Below are positions 41,301-54,953 of a DNA stretch of 64,000 nt, in pieces (position 1 is the first letter of the stretch; each line of letters opens with the position of its first letter). Origin of the DNA: Sacculina carcini (Eukaryota > Arthropoda > Thecostraca > Sacculinidae). The stretch lies in assembly GCA_916048095.2 (NCBI GenBank), contig OU696586.1, forward strand, positions 62,001 through 126,000, read 5' to 3'. Made by a program: the position numbers and the translations under genes. The notes below the pieces were generated by a model, which made no database searches, had not been told where the DNA came from, and saw only the letters and a program-made list of their open reading frames with translations.

Positions 41301-43870
41301 TGTAACACTTAGGTAACACTTAGGTAACACTTAGGTAACACTTAGGTAACACTTAGGGCACACTTAGGTAACACTTAGGGCACACTTAGGTAACACTTAG
41401 GGCACACTTAGGTAACACTTAGGTAACACTTAGGTAACACTTAGGTAACACTTAGGTAACACTTAGGGCACACTTAGGGCACACTTAGGTAACACTTAGG
41501 TAACACTTAGGTAACACTTGGGTAACACTTAGGTAACACTTAGGTAACACTTATGTAACACTTAGGTAACACTTGGGTAACACTTAGGTAACACTTAGGT
41601 AACATTTATGTAACACTTAGGTAACACTTAGGGCACACTTAGGTAACACTTAGGGCACACTTAGGTAACACTTAGGGCACACTTAGGTAACACTTAGGGC
41701 ACACTTAGGTAACACTTAGGGCACACTTAGGTAACACTTAGGGCACACTTAGGTAACACTTAGGTAACACTTGAGGCACACTTAGTTAACACTTAGGGCA
41801 CACTTAGGTAACACTTAGGGCATACTTAGGTAACACTTAGGTAACACTTAGGTAACACTTAGGTAACACTTAGGTAACACTTAGGTAACACTTAGGTAAC
41901 ACTTAGGTAACACTTAGGTAACACTTAGGGTACACTTAGTTAACACTTAGGGCACACTTAGGTAACACTTAGTTAACACTTAGGGTACACTTAGGTAACA
42001 CTTAGGTAACACTTAGGTAACACTTAGGTAACACTTAGGTAACACTTAGGTAAGACTTAGGTAACACTTAGGTAACACTTAGGGTACACTTAGGTAACAC
42101 TTAGGGCACACTTAGGTAACACTTAGGGCACACTTAGGTAACACTTATGTAACACTTAGGTAACATTCATGTAACACTTAGGTAACACTTAGGGCACACT
42201 TAGGTAACACTTAGGGCACACTTAGGTAACACTTAGGTAACACTTAGGGCACACTTAGGCAACACTTAGGGCACACTTAGGTAACACTTAGGGCACACTT
42301 AGGTAACACTTAGGGTACACTTAGGTAACACTTAGGTAACACTTAGGGCACACTTAGGTAACACTTAGGGCACACTTAGGTAACACTTATGTAACACTTA
42401 GGTAACATTTATGTAACACTTAGGTAACACTTAGGTAACACTTAGGTAACACTTAGGTAACACTTAGGGCACACTTAGGTAACACTTAGGGCACACTTAG
42501 GTAACACTTAGGTAACACTTGAGGCACACTTAGTTAACACTTAGGGCACACTTAGGTAACACTTAGGGCATACTTAGGTAACACTTAGGTAACACTTAGG
42601 TAACACTTAGGTAACACTTAGGTAACACTTAGGTAACACTTAGGTAACACTTAGGTAACACTTAGGTAACACTTAGGTAACACTTAGGTAACACTTAGGT
42701 AACACTTAGGTAACACTTAGGTAACACTTAGGTAACACTTAGGGCACACTTAGGGCACACTTAGGTAACACTTAGGGCACACTTAGGTAACACTTAGGTA
42801 ACACTTAGGGCACACTTAGGTAACACTTAGGGCACACTTAGGTAACACTTAGGTAACACTTAGGTAACACTTAGGTAACACTTAGGGTACACTTAGTTAA
42901 CACTTAGGGCACACTTAGGTAACACTTAGGTAACACTTAGGGCACACTTAGGTAACACTTAGGGCACACTTAGGTAACACTTATGTAACACATAGGTAAC
43001 ATTTATGTAACACTTAGGTAACACTTAGGGCACACTTAGGTAACACTTAGGGCACACTTAGGTAACACTTAGGGCACACTTAGGTAACACTTAGGGCACA
43101 CTTAGGTAACACTTAGGTAACACTTGAGGCACACTTAGTTAACACTTAGGGCACACTTAGGTAACACTTAGGGCATACTTAGGTAACACTTAGGTAACAC
43201 TTAGGTAACACTTAGGTAACACTTAGGTAACACTTAGGTAACACTTAGGTAACACTTAGGTAACACTTAGGGTACACTTAGGGCACACTTAGGTAACACT
43301 TAGGGCACACTTAGGTAACACTTATGTAACACTTAGGTAACATTCATGTAACACTTAGGTAACACTTAGGGCACACTTAGGTAACACTTAGGGCACACTT
43401 AGGTAACACTTAGGTAACACTTAGGGCACACTTAGGCAACACTTAGGGCACACTTAGGTAACACTTAGGGCACACTTAGGTAACACTTAGGGTACACTTA
43501 GGTAACACTTAGGTAACACTTAGGGCACACTTAGGTAACACTTAGGGCACACTTAGGTAACACTTATGTAACACTTAGGTAACATTTATGTAACACTTAG
43601 GTAACACTTAGGTAACACTTAGGGTACACTTAGGTAACACTTAGGTAACACTTAGGTAACACTTAGGTAACACTTAGGTAACACTTAGGTAACACTTAGG
43701 TAACACTTAGGTAAGACTTAGGTAACACTTAGGTAACACTTAGGGTACACTTAGGTAACACTTAGGGTACACTTAGGTAACACTTGGGTAACACTTAGGT
43801 AACACTTGGGACACACTTAGGTAACACTTAGGTAACACTTAGGTAACACTTAGGTAACACTTAGGGCACA
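37670..43870 (+). repeat. 3.07-kb tandem duplication pair in copy 2
   Basis: The pair in copy 2 has its junction F near 40,797, again preceded by the N-A4-B-A context (N at 40,715). N recurs at 43,806, 3,091 bp on. ATAGGTAACAC units lie beside 39,900 and 42,991, also 3,091 bp apart. Spacings differ from copy 1 by whole units only. Confidence 0.83.
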
Positions 43871-44036
43871 CTTAGGTAACACTTAGGGCACACTTAGGTA
43901 ACACTTATGTAACACTTAGGTAACATTCATGTAACACTTAGGTAACACTTAGGGCACACTTAGGTAACACTTAGGGCACACTTAGGTAACACTTAGGGCA
44001 CACTTAGGTAACACTTAGGTAACACTTAGGGCACAC

Positions 44037-44046
44037 TAGGTAACAC
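44037..44046 (+). repeat. 10-bp unit TAGGTAACAC after B
   Basis: This is the copy-2 equivalent of 14,080. The N at 43,806 is 231 bp upstream instead of 209, so two units were gained between them. Confidence 0.95.
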
Positions 44047-44552
44047 TTAGGGTACACTTAGGTAACACTTAGGGCACACTTAGGTAACACTTAGGGCACA
44101 CTTAGGTAACACTTAGGGCACACTTAGGTAACACTTAGGGCACACTTAGGTAACACTTAGGTAACACTTGGGTAACACTTAGGTAACACTTAGGTAACAC
44201 TTATGTAACACTTAGGTAACACTTGGGTAACACTTAGGTAACACTTAGGTAACATTTATGTAACACTTAGGTAACACTTAGGGCACACTTAGGTAACACT
44301 TAGGGCACACTTAGGTAACACTTAGGGCACACTTAGGTAACACTTAGGGCACACTTAGGTAACACTTAGGGCACACTTAGGTAACACTTAGGTAACACTT
44401 GAGGCACACTTAGTTAACACTTAGGGCACACTTAGGTAACACTTAGGGCATACTTAGGTAACACTTAGGTAACACTTAGGTAACACTTAGGTAACACTTA
44501 GGTAACACTTAGGTAACACTTAGGTAACACTTAGGTAACACTTAGGTAACAC

Positions 44553-44562
44553 TTAGGTACAC
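44553..44562 (+). repeat. 10-bp unit TTAGGTACAC (private)
   Basis: One A or G of an A or H unit is lost just before a D unit. The equivalent place in copy 1 (near 14,620) has the full 11-bp H unit, so this indel postdates the 29.9-kb duplication. It is the only register change I find without a relative. Confidence 0.94.
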
Positions 44563-45949
44563 TTAGTTAACACTTAGGGCACACTTAGGTAACACTTAGT
44601 TAACACTTAGGGTACACTTAGGTAACACTTAGGTAACACTTAGGTAACACTTAGGTAACACTTAGGTAACACTTAGGTAAGACTTAGGTAACACTTAGGT
44701 AACACTTAGGGTACACTTAGGTAACACTTAGGGTACACTTAGGTAACACTTAGGTAACACTTAGGGCACACTTAGGTAACACTTAGGGCACACTTAGGTA
44801 ACACTTATGTAACACTTAGGTAACATTCATGTAACACTTAGGTAACACTTAGGGCACACTTAGGTAACACTTAGGGCACACTTAGGTAACACTTAGGTAA
44901 CACTTAGGTAACACTTAGGGCACACTTAGGTAACACTTAGGGCACACTTAGGTAACACTTAGGTAACACTTGAGGCACACTTAGTTAACACTTAGGGCAC
45001 ACTTAGGTAACACTTAGGGCATACTTAGGTAACACTTAGGTAACACTTAGGTAACACTTAGGTAACACTTAGGTAACACTTAGGTAACACTTAGGTAACA
45101 CTTAGGGCACACTTAGGTAACACTTAGGGAACACTTAGGTAACACTTAGGTAACACTTAGGTAACACTTAGGGTACACTTAGGTAACACTTAGGTAACAC
45201 TTAGGGCACACTTAGGTAACACTTAGGTAACACTTAGGGCACACTTAGGTAACACTTAGGGCACACTTAGGTAACACTTATGTAACACTTAGGTAACATT
45301 TATGTAACACTTAGGTAACACTTAGGTAACACTTAGGTAACACTTAGGTAACACTTAGGGCACACTTAGGTAACACTTAGGGCACACTTAGGTAACATTT
45401 ATGTAACACTTAGGTAACACTTAGGTAACACTTAGGTAACACTTAGGTAACACTTAGGGCACACTTAGGTAACACTTAGGGCACACTTAGGTAACACTTA
45501 GGTAACACTTGAGGCACACTTAGTTAACACTTAGGGCACACTTAGGTAACACTTAGGGCATACTTAGGTAACACTTAGGTAACACTTAGGTAACACTTAG
45601 GTAACACTTAGGTAACACTTAGGTAACACTTAGGTAACACTTAGGGCACACTTAGTTAACACTTAGGGCATACTTAGGTAACACTTAGGTAACACTTAGG
45701 TAACACTTAGGGCACACTTAGGTAACACTTAGGGCACACTTAGGGCACACTTAGGTAACACTTAGGGCACACTTAGGTAACACTTAGGTAACACTTGGGT
45801 AACACTTAGGTAACACTTAGGTAACACTTATGTAACACTTAGGTAACACTTGGGTAACACTTAGGTAACACTTAGGTAACATTTATGTAACACTTAGGTA
45901 ACACTTAGGGCACACTTAGGTAACACTTAGGGCACACTTAGGTAACACT

Positions 45950-48050
45950 TAGGGCACACTTAGGTAACACTTAGGGCACACTTAGGTAACACTTAGGTAA
46001 CACTTAGGGCACACTTAGGTAACACTTAGGTAACACTTGAGGCACACTTAGTTAACACTTAGGGCACACTTAGGTAACACTTAGGGCATACTTAGGTAAC
46101 ACTTAGGTAACACTTAGGTAACACTTAGGTAACACTTAGGTAACACTTAGGTAACACTTAGGTAACACTTAGGTAACACTTAGGTAACACTTAGGGTACA
46201 CTTAGTTAACACTTAGGGCACACTTAGGTAACACTTAGTTAACACTTAGGGTACACTTAGGTAACACTTAGGTAACACTTAGGTAACACTTAGGTAACAC
46301 TTAGGTAACACTTAGGTAAGACTTAGGTAACACTTAGGTAACACTTAGGGTACACTTAGGTAACACTTAGGGTACACTTAGGTAACACTTAGGTAACACT
46401 TAGGGCACACTTAGGTAACACTTAGGGCACACTTAGGTAACACTTATGTAACACTTAGGTAACATTCATGTAACACTTAGGTAACACTTAGGGCACACTT
46501 AGGTAACACTTAGGGCACACTTAGGTAACACTTAGGTAACACTTAGGGCACACTTAGGCAACACTTAGGGCACACTTAGGTAACACTTAGGGCACACTTA
46601 GGTAACACTTAGGTAACACTTAGGGCACACTTAGGTAACACTTAGGTAACACTTAGGTAACACTTAGGGCACACTTAGGTAACACTTAGGGCACACTTAG
46701 GTAACACTTAGGTAACACTTGAGGCACACTTAGTTAACACTTAGGGCACACTTAGGTAACACTTAGGGCATACTTAGGTAACACTTAGGGCACACTTAGG
46801 TAACATTTATGTAACACTTAGGTAACACTTAGGTAACACTTAGGTAACACTTAGGTAACACTTAGGGCACACTTAGGTAACACTTAGGGCACACTTAGGT
46901 AACACTTAGGTAACACTTAGGTAACACTTAGGTAACACTTAGGGCACACTTAGGTAACACTTAGGGCACACTTAGGTAACACTTATGTAACACTTAGGTA
47001 ACATTCATGTAACACTTAGGTAACACTTAGGGCACACTTAGGTAACACTTAGGGCACACTTAGGTAACACTTAGGTAACACTTAGGGCACACTAGGTAAC
47101 ACTTAGGGTACACTTAGGTAACACTTAGGTAACACTTAGGGCACACTTAGGTAACACTTAGGGCACACTTAGGTAACACTTATGTAACACTTAGGTAACA
47201 TTTATGTAACACTTAGGTAACACTTAGGTAACACTTAGGTAACACTTAGGTAACACTTAGGGCACACTTAGGTAACACTTAGGGCACACTTAGGTAACAC
47301 TTAGGTAACACTTGAGGCACACTTAGTTAACACTTAGGGCACACTTAGGTAACACTTAGGGCATACTTAGGTAACACTTAGGTAACACTTAGGTAACACT
47401 TAGGTAACACTTAGGTAACACTTAGGTAACACTTAGGGTACACTTAGTTAACACTTAGGGCACACTTAGGTAACACTTAGGTAACACTTAGGTAACACTT
47501 AGGGCACACTTAGGTAACACTTAGGGCACACTTAGGTAACACTTATGTAACACTTAGGTAACATTTATGTAACACTTAGGTAACACTTAGGTAATACTTA
47601 GGTAACACTTAGGTAACACTTAGGGTACACTTAGGTAACACTTAGGGCACACTTAGGTAACACTTAGGGCACACTTAGGTAACACTTAGGTAACACTTAG
47701 GTAACACTTAGGTAACACTTAGGTAACACTTAGGGCACACTTAGGGCACACTTAGGTAACACTTAGGTAACACTTAGGTAACACTTGGGTAACACTTAGG
47801 TAACACTTAGGTAACACTTATGTAACACTTAGGTAACACTTAGGTAACACTTAGGTAACACTTATGTAACACTTAGGTAACACTTAGGTAACACTTAGGG
47901 CACACTTAGGTAACACTTAGGGCACACTTAGGTATCACTTAGGTAACACTTAGGTAACACTTAGGTAACACTTAGGGCACACTTAGGGCACACTTAGGTA
48001 ACACTTATGTAACACTTAGGTAACACTTAGGTAACACTTAGGGCACACTT
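45950..48050 (+). repeat. 6,477-bp-offset duplication, left member
   Basis: This block recurs at about 52,420-54,530. The GAC of J at 46,320 and 52,797, the 10-bp unit at 47,093 and 53,570, and a GTAATAC unit at 47,593 and 54,070 are all exactly 6,477 bp apart. That exactness implies a recent copy with no net unit gain or loss between these anchors. GGTATCAC near 47,933 is a base change private to this member. Confidence 0.85.
47093..47102 (+). repeat. 10-bp unit TAGGTAACAC after B
   Basis: This is the copy-2 equivalent of 17,159, at offset 29,934; like it, it has no N unit 209 bp upstream. Confidence 0.94.
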
Positions 48051-49874
48051 AGGTAACACTTAGGGCACACTTAGGTAACACTTAGGTAACACTTGAGGCA
48101 CACTTAGTTAACACTTAGGGCACACTTAGGTAACACTTAGGGCATACTTAGGTAACACTTAGGTAACACTTAGGTAACACTTAGGTAACACTTAGGTAAC
48201 ACTTAGGTAACACTTAGGTAACACTTAGGGCACACTTAGTTAACACTTAGGGAACACTTAGGTAACACTTAGGTAACACTTAGGTAACACTTAGGTAACA
48301 CTTAGGGCACACTTAGGTAACACTTAGGGCACACTTAGGTAACACTTATGTAACACTTAGGTAACATTTATGTAACACTTAGGTAACACTTAGGGCACAC
48401 TTAGGTAACACTTAGGGCACACTTAGGCAACACTTAGGGCACACTTAGGTAACACTTAGGGCACACTTAGGTAACACTTAGGGTACACTTAGGTAACACT
48501 TAGGTAACACTTAGGGCACACTTAGGTAACACTTAGGTAACACTTAGGGCACACTTAGGTAACACTTAGGGCACACTTAGGTAACACTTATGTAACACTT
48601 AGGTAACATTTATGTAACACTTAGGTAACACTTAGGTAACACTTAGGTAACACTTAGGTAACACTTAGGGCACACTTAGGTAACACTTAGGGCACACTTA
48701 GGTAACACTTAGGTAACACTTGAGGCACACTTAGTTAACACTTAGGGCACACTTAGGTAACACTTAGGGCATACTTAGGTAACACTTAGGTAACACTTAG
48801 GTAACACTTAGGTAACACTTAGGTAACACTTAGGTAACACTTAGGTAACACTTAGGGCACACTTAGTTAACACTTAGGGCACACTTAGGTAACACTTAGG
48901 TAACACTTAGGTAACACTTAGGGCACACTTAGGTAACACTTAGGGCACACTTAGGGCACACTTAGGTAACACTTAGGGCACACTTAGGTAACACTTAGGT
49001 AACACTTGGGTAACACTTAGGTAACACTTAGGTAACACTTATGTAACACTTAGGTAACACTTAGGTAACACTTAGGTAACACTTAGGTAACACTTAGGTA
49101 ACACTTAGGGCACACTTAGTTAACACTTAGGGAACACTTAGGTAACACTTAGGTAACACTTAGGTAACACTTAGGGCACACTTAGGTAACACTTAGGGCA
49201 CACTTAGGTAACACTTATGTAACACTTAGGTAACATTTATGTAACACTTAGGTAACACTTAGGGCACACTTAGGTAACACTTAGGGCACACTTAGGCAAC
49301 ACTTAGGGCACACTTAGGTAACACTTAGGGCACACTTAGGTAACACTTAGGGTACACTTAGGTAACACTTAGGTAACACTTAGGGCACACTTAGGTAACA
49401 CTTAGGGCACACTTAGGTAACACTTATGTAACACTTAGGTAACATTTATGTAACACTTAGGTAACACTTAGGTAACACTTAGGGTACACTTAGGTAACAC
49501 TTAGGTAACACTTAGGTAACACTTAGGTAACACTTAGGTAACACTTAGGTAACACTTAGGTAACACTTAGGTAAGACTTAGGTAACACTTAGGTAACACT
49601 TAGGGTACACTTAGGTAACACTTAGGGTACACTTAGGTAACACTTGGGTAACACTTAGGTAACACTTGGGACACACTTAGGTAACACTTAGGTAACACTT
49701 AGGTAACACTTAGGTAACACTTAGGGCACACTTAGGTAACACTTAGGGCACACTTAGGTAACACTTATGTAACACTTAGGTAACATTCATGTAACACTTA
49801 GGTAACACTTAGGGCACACTTAGGTAACACTTAGGGCACACTTAGGTAACACTTAGGTAACACTTAGGGCACAC

Positions 49875-49884
49875 TAGGTAACAC
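49875..49884 (+). repeat. 10-bp unit TAGGTAACAC after B
   Basis: This is the copy-2 equivalent of 20,139, 209 bp after the N at 49,666. Confidence 0.95.
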
Positions 49885-52419
49885 TTAGGGTACACTTAGG
49901 TAACACTTAGGTAACACTTAGGTAACACTTAGGGCACACTTAGGTAACACTTAGGGCACACTTAGGTAACACTTATGTAACACTTAGGTAACATTTATGT
50001 AACACTTAGGTAACACTTAGGTAACACTTAGGTAACACTTAGGTAACACTTAGGGCACACTTAGGTAACACTTAGGGCACACTTAGGTAACACTTAGGTA
50101 ACACTTGAGGCACACTTAGTTAACACTTAGGGCACACTTAGGTAACACTTAGGGCATACTTAGGTAACACTTAGGTAACACTTAGGTAACACTTAGGTAA
50201 CACTTAGGTAACACTTAGGTAACACTTAGGGTACACTTAGTTAACACTTAGGGCACACTTAGGTAACACTTAGGTAACACTTAGGTAACACTTAGGTAAC
50301 ACTTAGGTAACACTTAGGGTACACTTAGGGCACACTTAGGTAACACTTAGGGCACACTTAGGTAACACTTATGTAACACTTAGGTAACATTCATGTAACA
50401 CTTAGGTAACACTTAGGGCACACTTAGGTAACACTTAGGGCACACTTAGGTAACACTTAGGTAACACTTAGGGCACACTTAGGGCACACTTAGGCAACAC
50501 TTAGGGCACACTTAGGTAACACTTAGGGCACACTTAGGTAACACTTAGGGTACACTTAGGTAACACTTAGGTAACACTTAGGGCACACTTAGGTAACACT
50601 TAGGGCACACTTAGTTAACACTTAGGTAACACTTAGGTAACACTTAGGTAACACTTAGGTAACACTTAGGGCACACTTAGTTAACACTTAGGGAACACTT
50701 AGGTAACACTTAGGTAACACTTAGGTAACACTTAGGGCACACTTAGGTAACACTTAGGGCACACTTAGGTAACACTTATGTAACACTTAGGTAACATTTA
50801 TGTAACACTTAGGTAACACTTAGGGCACACTTAGGTAACACTTAGGGCACACTTAGGCAACACTTAGGGCACACTTAGGTAACACTTAGGGCACACTTAG
50901 GTAACACTTAGGGTACACTTAGGTAACACTTAGGTAACACTTAGGGCACACTTAGGTAACACTTAGGGCACACTTAGGTAACACTTATGTAACACTTAGG
51001 TAACATTTATGTAACACTTAGGTAACACTTAGGTAACACTTAGGGTACACTTAGGTAACACTTAGGTAACACTTAGGTAACACTTGAGGCACACTTAGTT
51101 AACACTTAGGGCACACTTAGGTAACACTTAGGGCATACTTAGGTAACACTTAGGTAACACTTAGGTAACACTTAGGTAACACTTAGGTAACACTTAGGTA
51201 ACACTTAGGTAACACTTAGGTAACACTTAGGGTACACTTAGTTAACACTTAGGGCACACTTAGGTAACACTTAGGTAACACTTAGGTAACACTTAGGTAA
51301 CACTTAGGTAACACTTAGGGTACACTTAGGGCACACTTAGGTAACACTTAGGGCACACTTAGGTAACATTCATGTAACACTTAGGTAACACTTAGGGCAC
51401 ACTTAGGTAACACTTAGGGCACACTTAGGTAACACTTAGGTAACACTTAGGGCACACTTAGGGCACACTTAGGCAACACTTAGGGCACACTTAGGTAACA
51501 CTTAGGGCACACTTAGGTAACACTTAGGGTACACTTAGGTAACACTTAGGTAACACTTAGGGCACACTTAGGTAACACTTAGGGCACACTTAGGTAACAC
51601 TTATGTAACACTTAGGTAACATTTATGTAACACTTAGGTAACACTTAGGTAACACTTAGGTAACACTTAGGTAACACTTAGGGCACACTTAGGTAACACT
51701 TAGGGCACACTTAGGTAACACTTAGGGCACACTTAGGTAACACTTAGGTAACATTTAGGTAACACTTAGGTAACACTTAGGTAACACTTAGGGCACACTT
51801 AGGGCACACTTAGGTAACACTTAGGTAACACTTAGGTAACACTTAGGTAACACTTGGGTAACACTTAGGTAACACTTAGGTAACACTTATGTAACACTTA
51901 GGTAACACTTAGGTAACACTTAGGTAACACTTAGGTAACACTTAGGTAACACTTAGGTAACACTTAGGTAACACTTAGGTAACACTTAGGTAACACTTAG
52001 GGCACACTTAGGGCACACTTAGGTAACACTTATGTAACACTTAGGTAACACTTAGGTAACACTTAGGGCACACTTAGGTAACACTTAGGGCACACTTAGG
52101 TAACACTTAGGTAACACTTGAGGCACACTTAGTTAACACTTAGGGCACACTTAGGTAACACTTAGGGCATACTTAGGTAACACTTAGGTAACACTTAGGT
52201 AACACTTAGGTAACACTTAGGTAACACTTAGGTAACACTTAGGTAACACTTAGGTAACACTTAGGGCACACTTAGTTAACACTTAGGGAACACTTAGGTA
52301 ACACTTAGGTAACACTTAGGTAACACTTAGGGCACACTTAGGTAACACTTAGGGCACACTTAGGTAACACTTATGTAACACTTAGGTAACATTTATGTAA
52401 CACTTAGGTAACACTTAGG

Positions 52420-54530
52420 GCACACTTAGGTAACACTTAGGGCACACTTAGGTAACACTTAGGGCACACTTAGGTAACACTTAGGTAACACTTAGGGCAC
52501 ACTTAGGTAACACTTAGGTAACACTTGAGGCACACTTAGTTAACACTTAGGGCACACTTAGGTAACACTTAGGGCATACTTAGGTAACACTTAGGTAACA
52601 CTTAGGTAACACTTAGGTAACACTTAGGTAACACTTAGGTAACACTTAGGTAACACTTAGGTAACACTTAGGGTACACTTAGTTAACACTTAGGGCACAC
52701 TTAGGTAACACTTAGTTAACACTTAGGGTACACTTAGGTAACACTTAGGTAACACTTAGGTAACACTTAGGTAACACTTAGGTAACACTTAGGTAAGACT
52801 TAGGTAACACTTAGGTAACACTTAGGGTACACTTAGGTAACACTTAGGGTACACTTAGGTAACACTTAGGTAACACTTAGGGCACACTTAGGTAACACTT
52901 AGGGCACACTTAGGTAACACTTATGTAACACTTAGGTAACATTCATGTAACACTTAGGTAACACTTAGGGCACACTTAGGTAACACTTAGGGCACACTTA
53001 GGTAACACTTAGGTAACACTTAGGGCACACTTAGGCAACACTTAGGGCACACTTAGGTAACACTTAGGGCACACTTAGGTAACACTTAGGTAACACTTAG
53101 GGCACACTTAGGTAACACTTAGGTAACACTTAGGTAACACTTAGGGCACACTTAGGTAACACTTAGGGCACACTTAGGTAACACTTAGGTAACACTTGAG
53201 GCACACTTAGTTAACACTTAGGGCACACTTAGGTAACACTTAGGGCATACTTAGGTAACACTTAGGGCACACTTAGGTAACATTTATGTAACACTTAGGT
53301 AACACTTAGGTAACACTTAGGTAACACTTAGGTAACACTTAGGGCACACTTAGGTAACACTTAGGGCACACTTAGGTAACACTTAGGTAACACTTAGGTA
53401 ACACTTAGGTAACACTTAGGGCACACTTAGGTAACACTTAGGGCACACTTAGGTAACACTTATGTAACACTTAGGTAACATTCATGTAACACTTAGGTAA
53501 CACTTAGGGCACACTTAGGTAACACTTAGGGCACACTTAGGTAACACTTAGGTAACACTTAGGGCACACTAGGTAACACTTAGGGTACACTTAGGTAACA
53601 CTTAGGTAACACTTAGGGCACACTTAGGTAACACTTAGGGCACACTTAGGTAACACTTATGTAACACTTAGGTAACATTTATGTAACACTTAGGTAACAC
53701 TTAGGTAACACTTAGGTAACACTTAGGTAACACTTAGGGCACACTTAGGTAACACTTAGGGCACACTTAGGTAACACTTAGGTAACACTTGAGGCACACT
53801 TAGTTAACACTTAGGGCACACTTAGGTAACACTTAGGGCATACTTAGGTAACACTTAGGTAACACTTAGGTAACACTTAGGTAACACTTAGGTAACACTT
53901 AGGTAACACTTAGGGTACACTTAGTTAACACTTAGGGCACACTTAGGTAACACTTAGGTAACACTTAGGTAACACTTAGGGCACACTTAGGTAACACTTA
54001 GGGCACACTTAGGTAACACTTATGTAACACTTAGGTAACATTTATGTAACACTTAGGTAACACTTAGGTAATACTTAGGTAACACTTAGGTAACACTTAG
54101 GGTACACTTAGGTAACACTTAGGGCACACTTAGGTAACACTTAGGGCACACTTAGGTAACACTTAGGTAACACTTAGGTAACACTTAGGTAACACTTAGG
54201 TAACACTTAGGGCACACTTAGGGCACACTTAGGTAACACTTAGGTAACACTTAGGTAACACTTGGGTAACACTTAGGTAACACTTAGGTAACACTTATGT
54301 AACACTTAGGTAACACTTAGGTAACACTTAGGTAACACTTATGTAACACTTAGGTAACACTTAGGTAACACTTAGGGCACACTTAGGTAACACTTAGGGC
54401 ACACTTAGGTAACACTTAGGTAACACTTAGGTAACACTTAGGTAACACTTAGGGCACACTTAGGGCACACTTAGGTAACACTTATGTAACACTTAGGTAA
54501 CACTTAGGTAACACTTAGGGCACACTTAGG
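52420..54530 (+). repeat. 6,477-bp-offset duplication, right member
   Basis: This is the partner of 45,950-48,050, and also a third relative of about 16.0-18.0 kb in copy 1. It is followed by an N cassette (54,735) and a block matching 21.1-22.2 and 27.9-28.9 kb, so this stretch is a mosaic of segments found elsewhere in the window. Confidence 0.82.
53570..53579 (+). repeat. 10-bp unit TAGGTAACAC after B
   Basis: Duplicate of 47,093, exactly 6,477 bp away, and likewise without an N unit upstream. Confidence 0.94.
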
Positions 54531-54943
54531 TAACACTTAGGGTACACTTAGGTAACACTTAGGTAACACTTAGGTAACACTTAGGTAACACTTAGGTAAC
54601 ACTTAGGTAACACTTAGGTAACACTTAGGTAACACTTAGGTAAGACTTAGGTAACACTTAGGTAACACTTAGGGTACACTTAGGTAACACTTAGGGTACA
54701 CTTAGGTAACACTTGGGTAACACTTAGGTAACACTTGGGACACACTTAGGTAACACTTAGGTAACACTTAGGTAACACTTAGGTAACACTTAGGGCACAC
54801 TTAGGTAACACTTAGGGCACACTTAGGTAACACTTATGTAACACTTAGGTAACATTCATGTAACACTTAGGTAACACTTAGGGCACACTTAGGTAACACT
54901 TAGGGCACACTTAGGTAACACTTAGGTAACACTTAGGGCACAC

Positions 54944-54953
54944 TAGGTAACAC
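54944..54953 (+). repeat. 10-bp unit TAGGTAACAC after B
   Basis: Same missing T, 209 bp after the N at 54,735. The following block matches 21.3-22.2 and 28.1-28.9 kb. Confidence 0.95.

Larger units (their letters stand above)
29771..50610 (+). repeat. Large duplicon, copy 2
   Basis: This is the second copy of the 1-20,870 segment. Differences from copy 1 that I located: ten extra A/H/D/B units (110 bp) near 30,320-30,450; base changes at 30,484, 31,516, 33,595, 34,029, 34,124, 34,268 and 34,513; a private 10-bp unit at 44,553; and 18 fewer units (198 bp) relative to copy 1 at about 18.76-18.94 kb. Colinearity breaks near 50,610, where a D unit is followed by a block resembling 18.2-18.5 kb. 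It resumes for 51,721-52,180, which matches 21,841-22,300 at the same 29,880-bp offset, then breaks again. The breaks suggest later local rearrangement in one copy. Confidence 0.87.
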
